NCBI GenBank assembly: GCA_025361165.1
Contig: JANYAU010000091.1
Location: forward strand, 1 to 33,753
Direction: 5' to 3'
Length of the DNA: 33,753 nucleotides
From: Betaproteobacteria bacterium
GTDB lineage: Bacteria > Pseudomonadota > Gammaproteobacteria > Burkholderiales > Thiobacteraceae
Part shown: positions 1 to 8,526 of the stretch, piece by piece
Layout: each line of letters opens with the position of its first letter
Numbering within the stretch: position 1 is the first letter of the stretch
Position numbers and translations under genes: made by a program
The notes under the pieces: generated by a model
Database searches by the model: none
Told to the model about the DNA's origin: nothing
What the model saw: only the letters and a program-made list of their open reading frames with translations

Positions 1-1733
1 TCTTCCTTCGTCGTCATCGCCTGCTTGCCGCGCCCGCCGCGTTTTTGCGCGCGGTACTCGTCAAGCGCTTGGGCTTTGATATAGCCGCTGTGAGAGAGCG
101 TCACCACCACGTCTTCCGGCGTGATCAAATCTTCCAACGAAATATCCTGCGCATTGTGCACGATCTCGCTGCGGCGTTTATCCCCGTATTGCGCCTTCGC
201 CTGACCTAGTTCATCCTGGATAATCTGGGTAATGCGCGCCGGCTTGGCGAGAATATCGAGGAAGTCGGCGATCTTCTCCAGCACGTCTTTATATTCGACA
301 ACGATCTTATCCTGCTCCAAACCCGTAAGACGTTGCAGGCGCAATTCCAATATTGCCTGCGCTTGCGCATCGGATAGCCGATAGCCTTGTTGGCTCAGAC
401 CGAAATCGGGCGCGAGCCCATCCGGCCGCGTCGCCGCCGCGTCGGATACGGCGCGCGCCAGCATGTCTTCCACCAATTTCGAGCGCCACATTTTCTCCAT
501 TAGGCGATCTTTGGCGATAGCCGGCGTCTCAGAAGCTTTGATCAAGGCGATGATCTCGTCCACATTGGACAAAGCGACGGCGAGGCCTTCCAAAATATGG
601 CCACGCTCGCGCGCTTTGCGCAATTCGAACAGCGTGCGCCGCGTCACGACCTCGCGCCGATGGCGCAAGAACGCGTCCAGCATTTGCTTCAGATTCAGTA
701 GGCGCGGCTGGCCATCGACCAGCGCCACCATATTCATGCCGAAGGTGTCCTGCATGGGCGTGAGCTTGTACAGATTGTTCAGCACCACCTCGGGCATTTC
801 GCCGCGCTTTAGCTCGATCACCACGCGCATGCCGGATTTATCCGACTCGTCGCGCAAATCAGAAATACCTTCGAGGCGTTTCTCGCGCACCAACTCGCCA
901 ATCTTGATCAACAGGTTGGCTTTGTTTACCTGATACGGCAACTCGTCGATGATGATGGACTGGCGGCTGCCGCCTTTATCCAAATCCTCAAAATGGGTGC
1001 GCGCACGCATCACCACCCGGCCGCGGCCGGTGCGGTAGCCTTCTACAATGCCGGCAGTGCCATACAAAATACCGGCCGTGGGGAAATCAGGTGCGGGTAC
1101 GATCTCGATGAGTTCGTCTATCGTGGTATCCGGCCGCGCGAGCAAGGCTAAGCACGCATCCACCACTTCATTCAAATTGTGCGGCGGAATATTGGTCGCC
1201 ATGCCTACCGCGATACCCGAAGAGCCGTTGATCAATAGGTTCGGAATCTTGGTCGGCAGGACCGTCGGCTCCATTTCCTTGCCGTCATAGTTGGGCACAA
1301 AATCGACGGTTTCTTTGTCGATGTCGGCCAGCAATTCCGAGGCGATACGCGCCAAACGCGATTCGGTGTAACGATACGCCGCGGGCGAGTCGCCATCGAC
1401 TGAACCGAAGTTCCCTTGGCCGTCGATCAGCATGTAGCGCATAGAGAAATCCTGCGCCATGCGCACCAGGGCTTCATAGGTCGCGGAGTCACCGTGCGGA
1501 TGGTATTTACCGAGCACGTCACCGACCACGCGCGCGCATTTTACGTAGGGCCGGTTCCATACATTATTCGATTCGTGCATCGCGAACAGCACGCGTCTAT
1601 GCACCGGCTTCAAGCCATCGCGTACATCGGGCAAGGCGCGCCCCACAATTACGCTCATCGCATAATCGAGGTAGGAGTTGCGCATCTCCTCTTCAAGACT
1701 GACCGGAAGGGTTTCTTTGGCGAATTGATCCAT
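1..1733 (-). CDS. gyrA: DNA gyrase subunit A (5' part, runs off the window)
   Basis: The A subunit of DNA gyrase cuts and rejoins DNA in the A2B2 complex that introduces negative supercoils. About 577 N-terminal residues are visible; the C-terminal wrapping domain lies beyond base 1. The protein opens [20 protein letters not shown], and the winged-helix region carries [19 protein letters not shown]. The active tyrosine sits in [10 protein letters not shown]. The quinolone pocket has Ser83 (codon 1485-1487) and Glu at position 87, where E. coli has Asp; the residue numbers match E. coli exactly. The start at 1733 is set by the conserved N-terminus. It is divergent from the OmpA-type gene, with 225 bases between them. 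The order gyrA / MTA deaminase / ubiG / phosphatase resembles the Pseudomonas locus. GyrA rather than ParC is supported by this context and by a separate parC beside parE in this window. Confidence 0.97.
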   Translation of the reverse strand, partial: MDQFAKETLPVSLEEEMRNSYLDYAMSVIVGRALPDVRDGLKPVHRRVLFAMHESNNVWNRPYVKCARVVGDVLGKYHPHGDSATYEALVRMAQDFSMRYMLIDGQGNFGSVDGDSPAAYRYTESRLARIASELLADIDKETVDFVPNYDGKEMEPTVLPTKIPNLLINGSSGIAVGMATNIPPHNLNEVVDACLALLARPDTTIDELIEIVPAPDFPTAGILYGTAGIVEGYRTGRGRVVMRARTHFEDLDKGGSRQSIIIDELPYQVNKANLLIKIGELVREKRLEGISDLRDESDKSGMRVVIELKRGEMPEVVLNNLYKLTPMQDTFGMNMVALVDGQPRLLNLKQMLDAFLRHRREVVTRRTLFELRKARERGHILEGLAVALSNVDEIIALIKASETPAIAKDRLMEKMWRSKLVEDMLARAVSDAAATRPDGLAPDFGLSQQGYRLSDAQAQAILELRLQRLTGLEQDKIVVEYKDVLEKIADFLDILAKPARITQIIQDELGQAKAQYGDKRRSEIVHNAQDISLEDLITPEDVVVTLSHSGYIKAQALDEYRAQKRGGRGKQAMTTKE

Positions 1734-1884
1734 ATTTATCAGTAATTTATGTTATATCCACCAGGGCGGCGGAGGGGCGGAATCAAAGTCGGCGATTGTA
1801 ACACGGTCGCCCTAACCCAGCCAGGCGCGCGCGGTGACATCAGGCTATGTGGGTTACCGTACATAAAGCGCGTGTACTTAGCTC

Positions 1885-1913
1885 TTGTAATCGCTGCCTT
1901 TTATGGCTAACAT
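1885..1913 (+). promoter_or_regulatory. Probable sigma-70 promoter of the OmpA-family gene
   Basis: TTGTAA (1885-1890) and TAACAT (1908-1913) are separated by 17 bases. They end 45 bases before the start codon at 1959. A GAAAGG ribosome-binding site follows at about 1946-1951. This is a pattern match only. Confidence 0.45.
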
Positions 1914-1958
1914 AGCCTTAACCTCCTTCCCGGCTAATGAATAAGAAAGGCGATAAAA

Positions 1959-2663
1959 ATGACGAACTCCCGAACCATGAATTTTGCTTCAAGCCTGCTC
2001 GTGATGTTGATGAGCTTCAGCGCAAGCGCAGCGTTTGCCCACAGTGACAGCCCGGTGGTTCCAGGCTATTGGCAAGACAGCAACAAACATGTGGTAAAGA
2101 ACAACTACGGCGAATGCTGGCGCACCGGCTATTGGACGCCTTCCATGGCGACCGCCGAATGCGATTCGGATCTGGTGAAGAAAGAAGTCAAAGTTGCAGC
2201 AAAATCCGACACCGTTCCTGCTCAACCGCTAGTACCCCCCGATCAGGGTCCGGATAAACCCGCCCTGCGCGTCACTATCCAAGCTGAAACCTTATTCGCT
2301 TTCGACAAAGCGGTGCTTCGCCCCGAAGGTAAGAAGACTTTGGATGATGAAGTCGTTGCGAAGATGAAAGAGCATCCCGAAGTCGAAGTCGTTCTGGTGA
2401 CGGGTTACACCGATCGCATCGGCTCCGATAAATACAATCAAAAACTCTCCGAAAGGCGCGCCCATGCGGTGAAGTCCTATATCGTGGACCAAGGCATTGA
2501 CAGCAACCGCGTCGAGACGGTCGGTAAAGGTGAATCCGATCCAGTGGTCGCATGCGATGACATTAAAGGTGCGCAGAACCGCCACAACAAGAAACTGGTG
2601 GCATGCCTGCAACCTAATCGCCGCGTCGTAGTGGAAGTTAAAGTACAGGCGCCGACGAAGTAA
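1959..2663 (+). CDS. OmpA family outer-membrane / peptidoglycan-binding protein
   Basis: This 234-residue exported protein has a signal peptide ending near SASAAFA (about residue 27). A short N-terminal section contains three Cys-free aromatic motifs and paired cysteines (GECWRTGYW, TAECDSD). A C-terminal OmpA/MotB domain covers about residues 105-230. The domain signatures are FAFDKAVLRPEGKK, VTGYTDRIGS and LSERRAHAVKSYIVDQGI, the usual peptidoglycan (diaminopimelate) binding core, here with a disulfide-like pair CDDIKG...VACLQ and the ending NRRVVVEVK. There is no room for an eight-stranded barrel, so it is more likely a periplasmic or peripheral wall-anchoring protein than full OmpA. The start at 1959 has GAAAGG upstream; ATG 1977 is an alternative. 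A strong terminator follows. This gyrA-linked type is common in Betaproteobacteria, from memory. Confidence 0.9.
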   Translation: MTNSRTMNFASSLLVMLMSFSASAAFAHSDSPVVPGYWQDSNKHVVKNNYGECWRTGYWTPSMATAECDSDLVKKEVKVAAKSDTVPAQPLVPPDQGPDKPALRVTIQAETLFAFDKAVLRPEGKKTLDDEVVAKMKEHPEVEVVLVTGYTDRIGSDKYNQKLSERRAHAVKSYIVDQGIDSNRVETVGKGESDPVVACDDIKGAQNRHNKKLVACLQPNRRVVVEVKVQAPTK

Positions 2664-2683
2664 TCTCGCGTTTCGTACGACTA

Positions 2684-2713
2684 AAGCCCCGCCATTGAGC
2701 GGGGCTTTTTTTT
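2684..2713 (+). terminator. Rho-independent terminator after the OmpA-family gene
   Basis: A perfect 9-bp stem, AAGCCCCGC / GCGGGGCTT, encloses the loop CATTGA and is followed by a run of eight T. It ends only 11 bases before the ATG of the next gene (2724), so that gene has almost no independent leader. Confidence 0.93.
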
Positions 2714-2723
2714 GGGATTTCTT

Positions 2724-4037
2724 ATGACTATTATCGATACCCTCATCAGCGCACGTTGGATCATCCCGATCGAACCCGCACGCGTAGCGCTCGAGCATCA
2801 CAGCGTAGCGATTCACGATGGCCGCATCGTTGACCTGTTGCCCACCACCGATGCGACGGCACGCTATACCGCCGCTGAGCACATCCAGCTCAACCAGCAC
2901 GTGCTCACGCCGGGTTTCGTCAACCTCCATACGCACGCCGCAATGTCCTTAATGCGCGGCCTGGCTGACGATCTACCGCTCATGATGTGGCTCAAGGATC
3001 ACATCTGGCCAGCGGAGATGAAACACGTCGCGCCCGCTTTTGTGAAAGACGGCACACTGCTGGCCTGTGCCGAAATGTTGCGCGGCGGCATCACCTGTTT
3101 CAACGATATGTATTTCTTCCCCGAAGCCGCGGCGCAAGCCGTGGATCAAGCCGGGCTACGCGCTACCATCGGCATCATTGCCCTCGATTTTCCCACCGCC
3201 TATGCCGCGGATGCCGAAGATTATTTGCGTAAGGGCCTGGAAGCGCGTGACGCTTATCGCGAGCATGCGCGACTGAATTTCTGCATGGCGCCGCACGCAC
3301 CGTACACCGTCAGCGACAAAACCTTTGAAAAAATACTGATGCTGGCCGAACAACTCGACATTTCGATTCATCTCCACGCGCACGAAACTCAGGATGAAAT
3401 CCAGCAAAGCCTGGCCGAATTCCACCTGCGTCCGCTGGCGCGGCTACAAAAGCTCGGTCTCCTGAGCCCAAGCCTAATCGCCACGCACATGGTGCATTTG
3501 AGCGAAGACGAGATTGCCTTGTGCGCGGAACGCGGCGTGCATGTCGCACACTGCCCCGTTTCCAACCTCAAACTAGCCAGCGGCATTGCGCCCATCGCAC
3601 AACTCCTGGCGGCCGGGGTGAATATCGGCCTCGGCACCGACGGTGCAGCAAGCAATAACCGCTTGGACTTGATGAACGAAATGCGCATCGCGGCCCTGCT
3701 GGCCAAAGGCGCGAGCGGCGACGCCACCGCGCTGCCGGCACATCAAGCCTTGGCCATGGCCACGATCAACGGCGCGAAAGCCTTGGGGCTGGATCAGGAA
3801 ATCGGCTCGCTCAAAATTGGAAAAGCAGCAGATATCGTCGCCTTCGATCTTGCCACGCTCGAAACTTCCCCTTCCTATGACATAGCCTCCAACTTGGTCT
3901 ACGCTGCCGGACGCGAGCATGTCAGTGATGTCTGGGTGGGCGGCCGGCGTTTGCTGAATAAGCGCAGCCTCACCACTTTGGATATGCCGGATCTCGCCGC
4001 CCGCGCGGCACATTGGCAAAGCATCCTGAGAAACTAG
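2724..4037 (+). CDS. mtaD: 5-methylthioadenosine / S-adenosylhomocysteine deaminase (amidohydrolase)
   Basis: This 437-residue metal-dependent amidohydrolase of the TrzA/AtzA group would deaminate methylthioadenosine or S-adenosylhomocysteine to the inosine analogue in the cytoplasm, feeding methionine and purine salvage. Metal and catalytic motifs are in order: NLHTHAAM (His69 and His71), HLHAHETQ, ATHMVHLSEDEI and GLGTDGAASNN. The block SLMRGLADDLPLMMWLKDHI is typical of MTA/SAH deaminases. ATG 2724 was chosen over the upstream TTG because the latter lies in the terminator T-run. The gene sits 24 bases before ubiG. In Pseudomonas aeruginosa the equivalent gene beside ubiG (PA3170) is, from memory, an MTA deaminase. 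Which of the two substrates dominates here cannot be read from the sequence. Confidence 0.88.
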   Translation: MTIIDTLISARWIIPIEPARVALEHHSVAIHDGRIVDLLPTTDATARYTAAEHIQLNQHVLTPGFVNLHTHAAMSLMRGLADDLPLMMWLKDHIWPAEMKHVAPAFVKDGTLLACAEMLRGGITCFNDMYFFPEAAAQAVDQAGLRATIGIIALDFPTAYAADAEDYLRKGLEARDAYREHARLNFCMAPHAPYTVSDKTFEKILMLAEQLDISIHLHAHETQDEIQQSLAEFHLRPLARLQKLGLLSPSLIATHMVHLSEDEIALCAERGVHVAHCPVSNLKLASGIAPIAQLLAAGVNIGLGTDGAASNNRLDLMNEMRIAALLAKGASGDATALPAHQALAMATINGAKALGLDQEIGSLKIGKAADIVAFDLATLETSPSYDIASNLVYAAGREHVSDVWVGGRRLLNKRSLTTLDMPDLAARAAHWQSILRN

Positions 4038-4061
4038 CCGCGCTAGCAACCTGCTTGTATC

Positions 4062-4766
4062 ATGCAGCCTATGAACGCCGACGAACTCGAACTGCAAAAA
4101 TTTTCCGCGCTGGCCCACCGCTGGTGGGACCCGAACAGCGAATTTAAACCGCTGCACGATATCAACCCGCTGCGCTTGAATTACATCGACAAGCTCGCGC
4201 ACATCAATGGTAAAAAAGTCCTTGATGTCGGTTGCGGCGGCGGCATTCTGTCCGAGAGCATGGCCGTGCGCGGCGCGGACGTTACCGGTATCGATCTGGG
4301 CGAAAAACCGCTCAAAGTCGCGAAGCTGCATTTGCTCGAAACCGGCCAAAAGGTCGATTATCGCTTAATCGCCGCCGAAGACTTGGCCGCGGCGCAAGCA
4401 GGACAATTCGATGTCGTCACTTGCATGGAAATGCTCGAACACGTACCCGACCCGGCCAGCATCGTGCGTGCTTGCGCGCAACTTACCAAGCCCGGCGGCC
4501 ATCTGTTTTTCTCCACGCTCAACCGCAATCCGAAGTCGTATTTGTTCGCGGTGATCGGCGCGGAATATGTACTGAATCTGCTGCCGCGCGGCACGCACGA
4601 CTACGCCAAATTCATCAAGCCATCGGAACTAGCGCGCTTCTGCCGCGATGCCGATCTTACGGTGAATGAAGTCATCGGCATGAGCTACAATCCCTTCAGC
4701 AAAACCTATACGCTTGGCCCTGACACCGCGGTCAACTATCTCATCGCCGCACGCAAAGATGCCTGA
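4062..4766 (+). CDS. ubiG: Ubiquinone biosynthesis O-methyltransferase
   Basis: UbiG carries out both SAM-dependent O-methylations in ubiquinone synthesis. The 234-residue protein matches the family length. The N-terminus contains [20 protein letters not shown] followed by INPLRLNYI, a UbiG hallmark. The SAM-binding motif I is [13 protein letters not shown] (about residues 53-65), and the post-motifs [12 protein letters not shown] and [12 protein letters not shown] follow. The C-terminus [11 protein letters not shown] is also typical. A second ATG at 4071 (MNADELELQ) gives the more usual family start, so the first three residues are uncertain. The 3' end overlaps the next gene by eight bases, indicating translational coupling. 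Confidence 0.97.
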   Translation: MQPMNADELELQKFSALAHRWWDPNSEFKPLHDINPLRLNYIDKLAHINGKKVLDVGCGGGILSESMAVRGADVTGIDLGEKPLKVAKLHLLETGQKVDYRLIAAEDLAAAQAGQFDVVTCMEMLEHVPDPASIVRACAQLTKPGGHLFFSTLNRNPKSYLFAVIGAEYVLNLLPRGTHDYAKFIKPSELARFCRDADLTVNEVIGMSYNPFSKTYTLGPDTAVNYLIAARKDA

Positions 4767-5421
4767 ACCGATTCGCGCTGTGCTGTTCGATCTGGACGGC
4801 ACGCTCGCTGACACCGCATTGGATTTAGGTTTCGCGCTCAATCAACAGCGCCGCTTGCACGGCCTCAACGCGCTGCCGCAAGAAATGATTCGCCCGCTAG
4901 CCTCGCACGGGGCACGCGGCTTGCTCAAGCTGGGTTTCGATGTCACGCCCGAGTCGCCGAATTTTTCCGCATTGCGCGCCGAATATTTAGATCTGTACGC
5001 ACAGCACATTTGCGATCACACCCTATTATTTTCTGGCATTCCCGAATTGCTGCAAGAACTGGAAGCGCGTGGCCTGCGCTGGGGCGTGGTCACCAACAAA
5101 CCAGCCCGCTTTACCTTACCGCTGATGCAAGCATTGAAGTTGGAACAGCGTGCCGCCTGCATCATCAGCGGCGATACCACCGCCAACACCAAGCCCCACC
5201 CCCAACCGCTGCTCACCGCGAGCGCGCAAGTGCGCGTGGCGCCCGCCGCTTGCCTGTATGTGGGCGACGCCGAACGTGATGTCGAAGCCGCTCTTGCTGC
5301 GGGTATGCAAGCCCTGATCGCCAACTATGGTTATATCGCTGCAGAAGATCGCCCCGACACCTGGGGCGCCCACGGCCGCATCGATGCGCCACAAGACGTC
5401 CTCGACCACTTAGGCGGCTGA
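4759..5421 (+). CDS. HAD-family phosphatase (Gph / MupP type)
   Basis: This 220-residue HAD hydrolase begins [19 protein letters not shown], with the nucleophile Asp11 and acid/base Asp13. Motif II is VVTNKP, motif III lysine lies in NTKPHPQPL, and motif IV is [12 protein letters not shown]. Its ATG lies inside the last codons of ubiG (8-base overlap), so the two are translated together. It would usually be annotated as phosphoglycolate phosphatase. The C-terminal pattern [20 protein letters not shown] and the position after ubiG are also those of MupP, the N-acetylmuramic acid 6-phosphate phosphatase of the cell-wall recycling bypass in Pseudomonas. I cannot decide between the two substrates from sequence alone, so no symbol is given. 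Confidence 0.88.
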   Translation: MPEPIRAVLFDLDGTLADTALDLGFALNQQRRLHGLNALPQEMIRPLASHGARGLLKLGFDVTPESPNFSALRAEYLDLYAQHICDHTLLFSGIPELLQELEARGLRWGVVTNKPARFTLPLMQALKLEQRAACIISGDTTANTKPHPQPLLTASAQVRVAPAACLYVGDAERDVEAALAAGMQALIANYGYIAAEDRPDTWGAHGRIDAPQDVLDHLGG

Positions 5422-5482
5422 ATAAAAGAAGTTTCGCTCGCTACCCTGGCGCCCTTTCCTTCGCGTTTGATCGGCACGAATA

Positions 5483-6550
5483 GTGAAAACAGAAATCCTG
5501 ATTACCGGTGGCGGGCTGAGCGGACTGCATACCGCAGTGACACTGCACGCAATGGGACGAGAAGTTACGCTGATCGAAGCACGCTCGCGGTTGGGCGGAC
5601 GTATCTTGTCGCTTGCTTTCGGCAACGTCTACTTTGACCTGGGGCCTGCATGGTTCTGGCCCGGGCAAGCGCAGATGGATCAACTTATCGGCGAACTATC
5701 ACTGCGCACTTTCCCGCAGCAAAGCGAGGGCGCAGCGCTCTACGAAGACGAGAACGGGCGCATTCTGCGCATGAATGACTCACCCATCGAAGGCGCTTAT
5801 CGAATCGAAGGCGGGATGGGCGCCCTCATTTCCGCCCTGGCCGAACGTATCCCAGTCGCGTGCATCCAACTAAATTCCGAAGCGACACACTTGCGTAAAA
5901 CCAACACGGGAGTAGAGACAACCATACGTTCCAATGGACACCTTAAGACGATACTCAGCGAACGCGTCATCCTCGCGCTGCCGCCACGGCTGGCATCGGG
6001 TTTGTCTTTTGAGCCCGCGCTGGCAAAACCGCTGTGTTCAGCGCTGCAACAAATACCCAGCTGGATGGCCGGGCACGCGAAGTTCATCGCCTTCTTCGAT
6101 GCGCCCTTCTGGCGCGCCGAGGGTTTTTCCGGATCGGCCATTAGCCAGCGCGGCCCGCTCATGGAAATTCACGACGCTTCGCCTAATAGCGGCGGCCCTT
6201 ACGCACTGTTTGGTTTTGTGAGCATTGCACCAATCCAGAGAAAGGTGCTCGGAGAACAATTGATACAAGCAGCGCTGGCGCAACTGCAACGCCTGTTCGG
6301 TGATGCAATGCGCAACCCGCTCGCTTGCCACCTGCAAGATTGGGCGCAGGATACTTTTACCAGCACAGAACTTGATCTTGCGCCGCTCAACTACCATCCG
6401 CGTTACGGCTACTCGGCAGATACTTTCGATCTTTGGGATGGCACATTATTGCTTTCTGGAACGGAAACGGCGGAACATTATGGTGGCTTTTTGGAAGGGG
6501 CGCTCGACTCCAGCGTGCGCACAGTCGGTTCAGTAATTCGGGATAGGTGA
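5483..6550 (+). CDS. FAD-dependent amine-oxidase-like oxidoreductase
   Basis: This 355-residue flavoprotein starts with a GTG. The N-terminal dinucleotide-binding fold reads ILITGGGLSGLHTAVTLH, then the FAD ribose-binding Glu and the GG motif in LIEARSRLGGRILS. The C-terminal FAD motif LLLSGTETAEHYGGFLEGAL is the flavin monoamine oxidase signature. The middle substrate domain includes GAYRIEGGMGALISALAERI and RVILALPPRLASGLSFEP. It is about 100 residues shorter than ordinary monoamine oxidases but has both FAD ends, so it is compact rather than broken. There is no signal peptide, so a cytoplasmic location is expected. No good ribosome-binding site precedes the GTG. The substrate is unknown. 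It lies 61 bases after the phosphatase and may be read through from that operon. Confidence 0.82.
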   Translation: MKTEILITGGGLSGLHTAVTLHAMGREVTLIEARSRLGGRILSLAFGNVYFDLGPAWFWPGQAQMDQLIGELSLRTFPQQSEGAALYEDENGRILRMNDSPIEGAYRIEGGMGALISALAERIPVACIQLNSEATHLRKTNTGVETTIRSNGHLKTILSERVILALPPRLASGLSFEPALAKPLCSALQQIPSWMAGHAKFIAFFDAPFWRAEGFSGSAISQRGPLMEIHDASPNSGGPYALFGFVSIAPIQRKVLGEQLIQAALAQLQRLFGDAMRNPLACHLQDWAQDTFTSTELDLAPLNYHPRYGYSADTFDLWDGTLLLSGTETAEHYGGFLEGALDSSVRTVGSVIRDR

Positions 6551-6758
6551 TACTCAGCAATGGTGCTGGAGGGGCTTCGATTTTGTTTCGCTGCTTTGGG
6601 CGAGTCCCCAGCCAGAACCGGTCGGCCGGTTGGATGCATCCGCCCTGCCCGTATTATTGAGGGTCATTCATAGAGACGCGGGGAAACGAAAGCGCTTGCG
6701 AACCAGGGGATTACATTAGCAAAATGAGCACCATAAATAATAAATGTTAGGGATCCAT

Positions 6759-7475
6759 ATGCCATCGTGGAAACTTGACGAAACACGCGAGATTGTAGAA
6801 CGACTGCATGGTGCCTCTCAGTTGGCGCTATTAGATCCTTGCTTGACCTCGCTTGTCGATCGGCAAATTTACGCTGGCTATCACTATCACGAGTACAAGC
6901 GATTACTTCGAGAGAACATTGATTCGAAACTCCCCGAGAAGCATATCCTTGAATTAACCTTGCCTCGTGATCCGGAATATCAGCACGAATTCACAACCAT
7001 GCTAAAGCGAGTTGGAGCGCATGTCGTCGCGTGTGTCCAAAGCCTTCATTGCCTCGCGGACACACTTGCACACGCCGTCTGTTACTCCAAAGGACTGAAT
7101 CTTCCACCAACCAGTTTAGCCGAACGACGCATTTCCATGAAATCGGTAATGTCCGTGATATCGAGCGCCGAAGGCTTTGGCACCGTTCACCGAGAACTGA
7201 AGAAAATCGATGAAAGTGCTGAATTTACATATATCTCTGCGCTCGTCAATCACAGCAAGCATCGAAGCATTGTTGAGCCGGTACTGAACGTTGGTTTTCT
7301 GGATGAACCTGGACCGCCTTACCAAGTAAAGTTCGCACGGTTTAACTACGACGGGAAAGAATATGACAAAAGAGATATCGAACAAGTACTCGAACCAACG
7401 TACTCAATGCTATCTAATATCATCGTGGATTGCGGAAACTCCCTCAATGTGGCGTTGCGGACAAGGCATCCCTAA
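6759..7475 (+). CDS. Hypothetical protein, possibly HEPN-like helical
   Basis: I do not recognise this protein. From ATG 6759, which has AGGGATC six bases upstream, it encodes about 238 mostly helical residues with no signal peptide or membrane segment; ATG 6744 is an in-frame alternative without a ribosome-binding site. Visible features are the helix-rich stretch VGAHVVACVQSLHCLADTLA and the motif ALVNHSKHRSIVEP, similar to the N-x-x-K-H-R pattern I associate with some HEPN-like hypothetical proteins. The C-terminal half looks like a beta-rich add-on (YQVKFARFNYDGKEYDKRDI). The gene is less GC-rich than its neighbours by eye and is flanked by non-coding DNA on both sides, which suggests accessory DNA. 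No function is claimed. Confidence 0.7.
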   Translation: MPSWKLDETREIVERLHGASQLALLDPCLTSLVDRQIYAGYHYHEYKRLLRENIDSKLPEKHILELTLPRDPEYQHEFTTMLKRVGAHVVACVQSLHCLADTLAHAVCYSKGLNLPPTSLAERRISMKSVMSVISSAEGFGTVHRELKKIDESAEFTYISALVNHSKHRSIVEPVLNVGFLDEPGPPYQVKFARFNYDGKEYDKRDIEQVLEPTYSMLSNIIVDCGNSLNVALRTRHP

Positions 7476-7610
7476 GCCGTCGTCGCAGGGGACGCCCCGC
7501 CTATCGGCGGCGCACCCCTGAACTTGGACATTCAAACGTCTAATTTCGCACGTACATGGCTCAGCGTAGCTTTAAGCCATTATCTTAAAAATTTTCACAC
7601 GAGGCAAATG

Positions 7611-7850
7611 ATGGAAGCGCCCATGCACAGCATAAACAATCTGTTCGCTCAACTCGGCTTACCATCGGATGAGACGGCTATCGAACATTTCATCCAGACA
7701 CATAGACCTTTGACAACGAGCGTTGTCCTTTCCGATGCGCCGTTTTGGACGCCGGCGCAAGCAGCATTCTTACGTGAAGAAATCCTGAAGGATGCAGATT
7801 GGGCAGAAGTGATCGATCAATTAAACGCAAAATTGCATGCAAAAGACTAA
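7611..7850 (+). CDS. DUF2789 family protein
   Basis: This 79-residue protein matches my memory of the DUF2789 family over its whole length: MHSINNLFAQLGLPSDETAI, HRPLTTSVVLSDAPFWTPAQ and FLREEILKDADWAEVIDQLN. DUF2789 proteins are small, probably helical and of unknown function in proteobacteria. The start at 7611 has GAGG at 7601-7604, six bases upstream. ATG 7608 is too close to it, and the longer reading frame from 7524 uses a TTG and an unrelated N-terminal extension. It stands alone, 150 bases before ssrA. Confidence 0.8.
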   Translation: MEAPMHSINNLFAQLGLPSDETAIEHFIQTHRPLTTSVVLSDAPFWTPAQAAFLREEILKDADWAEVIDQLNAKLHAKD

Positions 7851-7958
7851 CCATATAATTCACTTTTAGATTTACCCCTCGGATCTGAATGAGGCCCGGC
7901 TCATCGCCTTAGCCGGTACGCGCACTTGAACTTTCTCGCACCAGCCCCATCCTATGAC

Positions 7959-7988
7959 TTACAATGCGAGCTAAGACAGTCGTATTGT
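7959..7988 (+). promoter_or_regulatory. Probable ssrA promoter
   Basis: TTACAA (7959-7964) and TATTGT (7983-7988) are 18 bases apart. The expected transcription start is near 7995, about six bases before the mature tmRNA 5' end. That fits a short precursor trimmed by RNase P. Confidence 0.5.
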
Positions 7989-8000
7989 CTTTTCAGCAAT

Positions 8001-8366
8001 GGGGGCGACCTGGCTTCGACGTGGGTTGCGAAGCAGTACAGTGCATACCGAGGACCAGTTACCTCGTAAATACATCTGGAAATCTATAGTTGCCAACGAC
8101 GACAACTACGCTCTAGCCGCTTAATACCGGCCGGACTCTGTACCACTTCTCCCGTGGGGTGGACCGAGCAATCGGACGCAGAGTCATATACACGGGATAG
8201 CGTTGCGCAGGGTCACTTTGCGCTGACGCGAAACTCAAGGTGACTCGCTTGCGTTAAGCCTGTTCGATTGGCGTGACGCGGGTTAAAACTAAATAATCGG
8301 ACTATGTATGTAGACCTGGCTGTAGAGGGCTTGCGGACGGGGGTTCGATCCCCCCCGCCTCCACCA
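8001..8366 (+). ncRNA. ssrA: Transfer-messenger RNA (tmRNA)
   Basis: tmRNA enters stalled ribosomes with SmpB, acts as alanyl-tRNA and then as mRNA for a degradation tag. The 5' end GGGGGCGACCTGGCTTCGAC and the 3' end GGGTTCGATCCCCCCCGCCT followed by CCACCA are the tRNA-like ends. The acceptor pairs GGGGGCG with CGCCTCC, including the G-U at the third position that identifies alanine tRNA. The tag frame at 8092-8124 encodes ANDDNYALAA and stops with TAA. This differs from the E. coli tag by Glu to Asp at the fourth residue. CCA is encoded. The length of 366 bases is normal for a one-piece tmRNA. Its 3' end is a frequent integration site, and an integrase remnant follows. Confidence 0.98.
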
Positions 8367-8397
8367 ATTTAGTATCCAAGAAAATCCAGCAGCATCC

Positions 8398-8427
8398 AAA
8401 AACCCGCCTAAGTGCGGGTTTTTCTTT
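8398..8427 (+). terminator. Rho-independent terminator of ssrA
   Basis: AACCCGC / GCGGGTT stem with loop CTAAGT, preceded by A residues and followed by five T at 8419-8423. It lies 32 bases after the mature 3' end of tmRNA. Confidence 0.9.
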
Positions 8428-8482
8428 ACTTATTTGTCCAGCTAGGGTTAGCATTATTCCACTGCATCCAGCCCTAGACATA

Positions 8483-8526
8483 GGTAACTTTAGGGGTAAC
8501 TCGGAAAACAGAAAAGGAGTTACCCC
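8483..8526. repeat. Three GGTAACT heptamers, possible integrase-binding sites
   Basis: GGTAACT occurs at 8483-8489 and 8495-8501, and inverted as AGTTACC at 8518-8524. The last two are part of a perfect 10-bp inverted repeat, GGGGTAACTC (8493-8502) and GAGTTACCCC (8517-8526), with 14 bases between. The cluster sits directly before the integrase remnant and behind ssrA, where recombinase arm sites or an attachment junction would be expected. The role is inference. Confidence 0.45.

Noticed and set aside
2292-2936. 214-residue minus-strand reading frame over the OmpA-family gene
   Set aside because: Antisense shadow of two well-supported genes; no recognisable domain and no ribosome-binding site.
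6616-6631. Near-palindrome AACCGGTCGGCCGGTT between the flavoprotein and the unassigned gene
   Set aside because: Short, no T-run, no adjacent promoter; could be chance in GC-rich DNA.
7476-7560. Possible integron attC site after the unassigned gene (imperfect GC-rich hairpin followed by GAACTTGGACATTC)
   Set aside because: The consensus end GTTRRRY and matching core sites could not be found, and no integrase or neighbouring cassettes are present.
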